This document shows positions 5,167 through 6,158 of a stretch of 6,158 bases of DNA, piece by piece. The first letter of the stretch is position 1. Each line of letters starts with the position of its first letter. The stretch comes from Thermoplasmata archaeon (GTDB lineage Archaea; Thermoplasmatota; Thermoplasmata; UBA184), in the NCBI GenBank assembly GCA_030039915.1, contig JASHUP010000123.1, positions 1-6,158 on the forward strand. Reading direction: 5' to 3'. The position numbers and the translations under genes were made by a program. The notes below the pieces were generated by a model. The model was not told the DNA's origin, searched no databases, and saw nothing but the letters and a program-made list of their open reading frames with translations.

Positions 5167-5896
5167 CGGTCTTCCGGTCCAAGGCTCGCCCGTAGCTCTT
5201 GAAGAGCCCGAGCATCATCCGCAGCTCCGCCTCGGAAGGCGTCGCGCGGCCGAGAACACGACGGAACAGGAGGATTAAACCCCGTCGTTTGTGCGCCGGG
5301 TATCCCGTCCGAGCCAGAAGCTCGCCCAGACGCTCCAGGAAGAGCTCCTTTTCGGCGCCGTTCAGCTCGACCACTTCGGGGGCGGGGGTTGTTTCCGGGT
5401 CGTCCGGACCCCGGGCGCGATGGACGGCGTAGAGGACGACCGCGGCGGCGTGCGAGAGATTGAGCGTCGGGAACTCCCGTCGGGCGGGCACATGGACCAG
5501 GAGGTCGCATCGCAGCAGTTCGGCCCGGGAGAGGCCGTTGTCCTCCGGCCCGAAGACGATGGCGACGCGACCGTGCAGGGTCCGAACGACTTCGCCGAGT
5601 CGCTCCGGGCTCACCGACCGACGGAGGTACGCGTTCGAGCGGCCGGTCGATAGGTCGGTCGTCCCAACCACGTAGTCCGCGTCCGCGACCCCCTGCTCGA
5701 ACGTACGCGCTCGGACCGCCGTCCGCAGCAACGCGAGGCCGCCCATCGCGCGCCGCCTCGCCTCGGTGCCGACGCGCGCGCGGGGGGCTACGAGAATCAA
5801 CCGGTCGGCTCCAAAGTTCCGGGCGAGACGCGCCACCGCTCCGACGTTGCCGTCCTCCTTCGGGCGGACGAGGACGACGTCGAGCGAGGGACTCAC
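5153..5896 (-). CDS. trmJ: tRNA 2'-O-methyltransferase, TrmJ family (SPOUT class)
   Basis: This 247-residue protein fits TrmJ (COG0565), which methylates the ribose of position 32 in tRNA using S-adenosylmethionine. The SPOUT core begins with [23 protein letters not shown] at 7-29, containing the conserved N-x-G turn (NVG 17-19). The knot motifs are [17 protein letters not shown] at 111-127 and [17 protein letters not shown] at 141-157. A charged Pro-rich linker at about 162-177 leads to the C-terminal helical extension at about 180-240 ([15 protein letters not shown], then [19 protein letters not shown]), which is diagnostic of TrmJ rather than the shorter TrmL. The Sulfolobus enzyme makes Cm32, and similar specificity is assumed here. 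The start is GTG at 5896, which shares the bases GTGA with the ftsY stop codon. A strong GGAGGAGG at 5904-5911 sits seven bases upstream, confirming this start and tight coupling. Confidence 0.92.
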   Translation of the reverse strand: MSPSLDVVLVRPKEDGNVGAVARLARNFGADRLILVAPRARVGTEARRRAMGGLALLRTAVRARTFEQGVADADYVVGTTDLSTGRSNAYLRRSVSPERLGEVVRTLHGRVAIVFGPEDNGLSRAELLRCDLLVHVPARREFPTLNLSHAAAVVLYAVHRARGPDDPETTPAPEVVELNGAEKELFLERLGELLARTGYPAHKRRGLILLFRRVLGRATPSEAELRMMLGLFKSYGRALDRKTDGRK

Positions 5897-6158
5897 GCGG
5901 CCGCCTCCTCCTGGAAGAGCCGGGCGACCATCCAGTCGGCGTCGAACGGACGGAGGTCGTCGTACCCCTGGCCGACCCCGACGAAGAGGATCGGCCGACC
6001 GGTCGCCTGCACCGCGGAGAGGGCGGCGCCGCCCTTCGCATCGGCATCGAGCTTCGTGAGGACCAGCGCGTCGACCCCGAGCGTCTCGGTGAACAGGCGC
6101 GCCTGTTCGACGGCGTCGTTCCCAGAAAGCGCGTCGCCGACGAAGACCGTCAGCTGAG
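5893..6158 (-). CDS. ftsY: Signal recognition particle receptor FtsY, C-terminal part
   Basis: The gene enters from the right edge. 87 residues are visible before TGA at 5893-5895, all from the end of the NG GTPase domain. The first residues, [19 protein letters not shown], hold the D-A-x-x-G-N-D switch region. [17 protein letters not shown] contains the guanine-specificity motif TKLD and the DxKGG motif shared by SRP GTPases. [17 protein letters not shown] is the closing G5 loop. The ending [20 protein letters not shown], with no M domain after it, makes this FtsY rather than SRP54. FtsY docks the SRP-ribosome complex at the membrane for co-translational insertion. It is the first visible gene of a minus-strand run with trmJ, and its last codons also supply the trmJ ribosome binding site. 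Confidence 0.93.
   Translation of the reverse strand, partial: QLTVFVGDALSGNDAVEQARLFTETLGVDALVLTKLDADAKGGAALSAVQATGRPILFVGVGQGYDDLRPFDADWMVARLFQEEAAA

Noticed and set aside
4060..5202. 380-codon open frame on the plus strand opposite eL15 and the hypothetical gene
   Set aside because: It is antisense to the unmistakable eL15 gene, has no recognisable motif, and shows the composition of a shadow frame.
5940..5990. FtsY closing loop reads GVGQGYDDL rather than the GxGE of many bacterial proteins
   Set aside because: From general knowledge, archaeal FtsY proteins commonly have GQGYDDL here, so this supports archaeal origin and is not a defect.
5049..6047. 332-codon open frame on the minus strand across trmJ and the end of ftsY
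   Set aside because: It is Arg/Ser/Pro-rich and is the shifted frame of trmJ, whose SPOUT motifs are intact in the other frame.
1..6158. Mobile element, CRISPR, tRNA or rRNA, toxin-antitoxin or defence genes
   Set aside because: No direct repeats, terminal inverted repeats, transposase or integrase motifs, tRNA-like cloverleaf or nuclease-defence modules were seen. The genes are mostly housekeeping families.

Overview
The window is a dense, GC-rich stretch of an archaeal chromosome. The archaeal assignment rests on ribosomal protein eL15, a GINS51-type replication protein, a small stand-alone Toprim protein of the archaeal type, a PAC2-family proteasome-chaperone homologue, a KaiC/RAD55-like RecA-fold ATPase, an FtsY C-terminus with the archaeal GQGYDDL motif, and AT-rich TATA-like boxes standing out of GC-rich DNA close to several starts. 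A euryarchaeal lineage with high GC, for example a Thermoplasmatota relative, is my best guess, but the sequence alone does not prove it. No rRNA, tRNA, CRISPR array, insertion sequence or phage gene was seen.

Layout. Plus strand, 1-2862: the tail of a probable RecA-fold/KaiC-like gene, a second KaiC-like gene whose Walker A lysine is missing, a PAC2-family gene behind its own TATA-like box, and a MidA/NDUFAF7-type SAM methyltransferase 11 bases further on. Minus strand, 2855-3523: gins51, whose 3' end overlaps the methyltransferase gene tail to tail by 8 bases. A short AT-rich imperfect dyad at 3550-3564 looks like a shared divergent promoter for gins51 and a plus-strand Toprim gene (3627-4097). 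The Toprim gene in turn overlaps eL15 tail to tail by 11 bases. Minus strand, 6158 back to 4087: ftsY (C-terminal part only), trmJ (GTGA overlap with ftsY), an unrecognised 137-residue gene (14-base overlap with trmJ), and rpl15e (eL15) behind a clear TTTATAA box.

How the genes fit together. The minus-strand block is a translation and protein-targeting cluster: signal-recognition-particle receptor, tRNA 2'-O-methylation, an unknown protein and a large-subunit ribosomal protein. The centre joins replication (GINS) with a Toprim protein of nucleic-acid type. The plus-strand block combines a KaiC-like signalling ATPase with a PAC2 chaperone and a methyltransferase whose mitochondrial relative helps assemble respiratory complex I. 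A common theme of complex assembly or quality control is possible but is inference.

Nearly all of the sequence is coding. The only real gaps are 870-937, 3524-3626 and 4702-4752, and each holds a promoter-like element. I see no convincing evidence of a wholly new multi-gene system. The best leads are the Walker A-deficient KaiC-like protein beside a probable paralogue, the unknown 137-residue gene in the translation operon, and an 8-bp-arm inverted repeat sitting exactly between the eL15 TATA box and its start codon.
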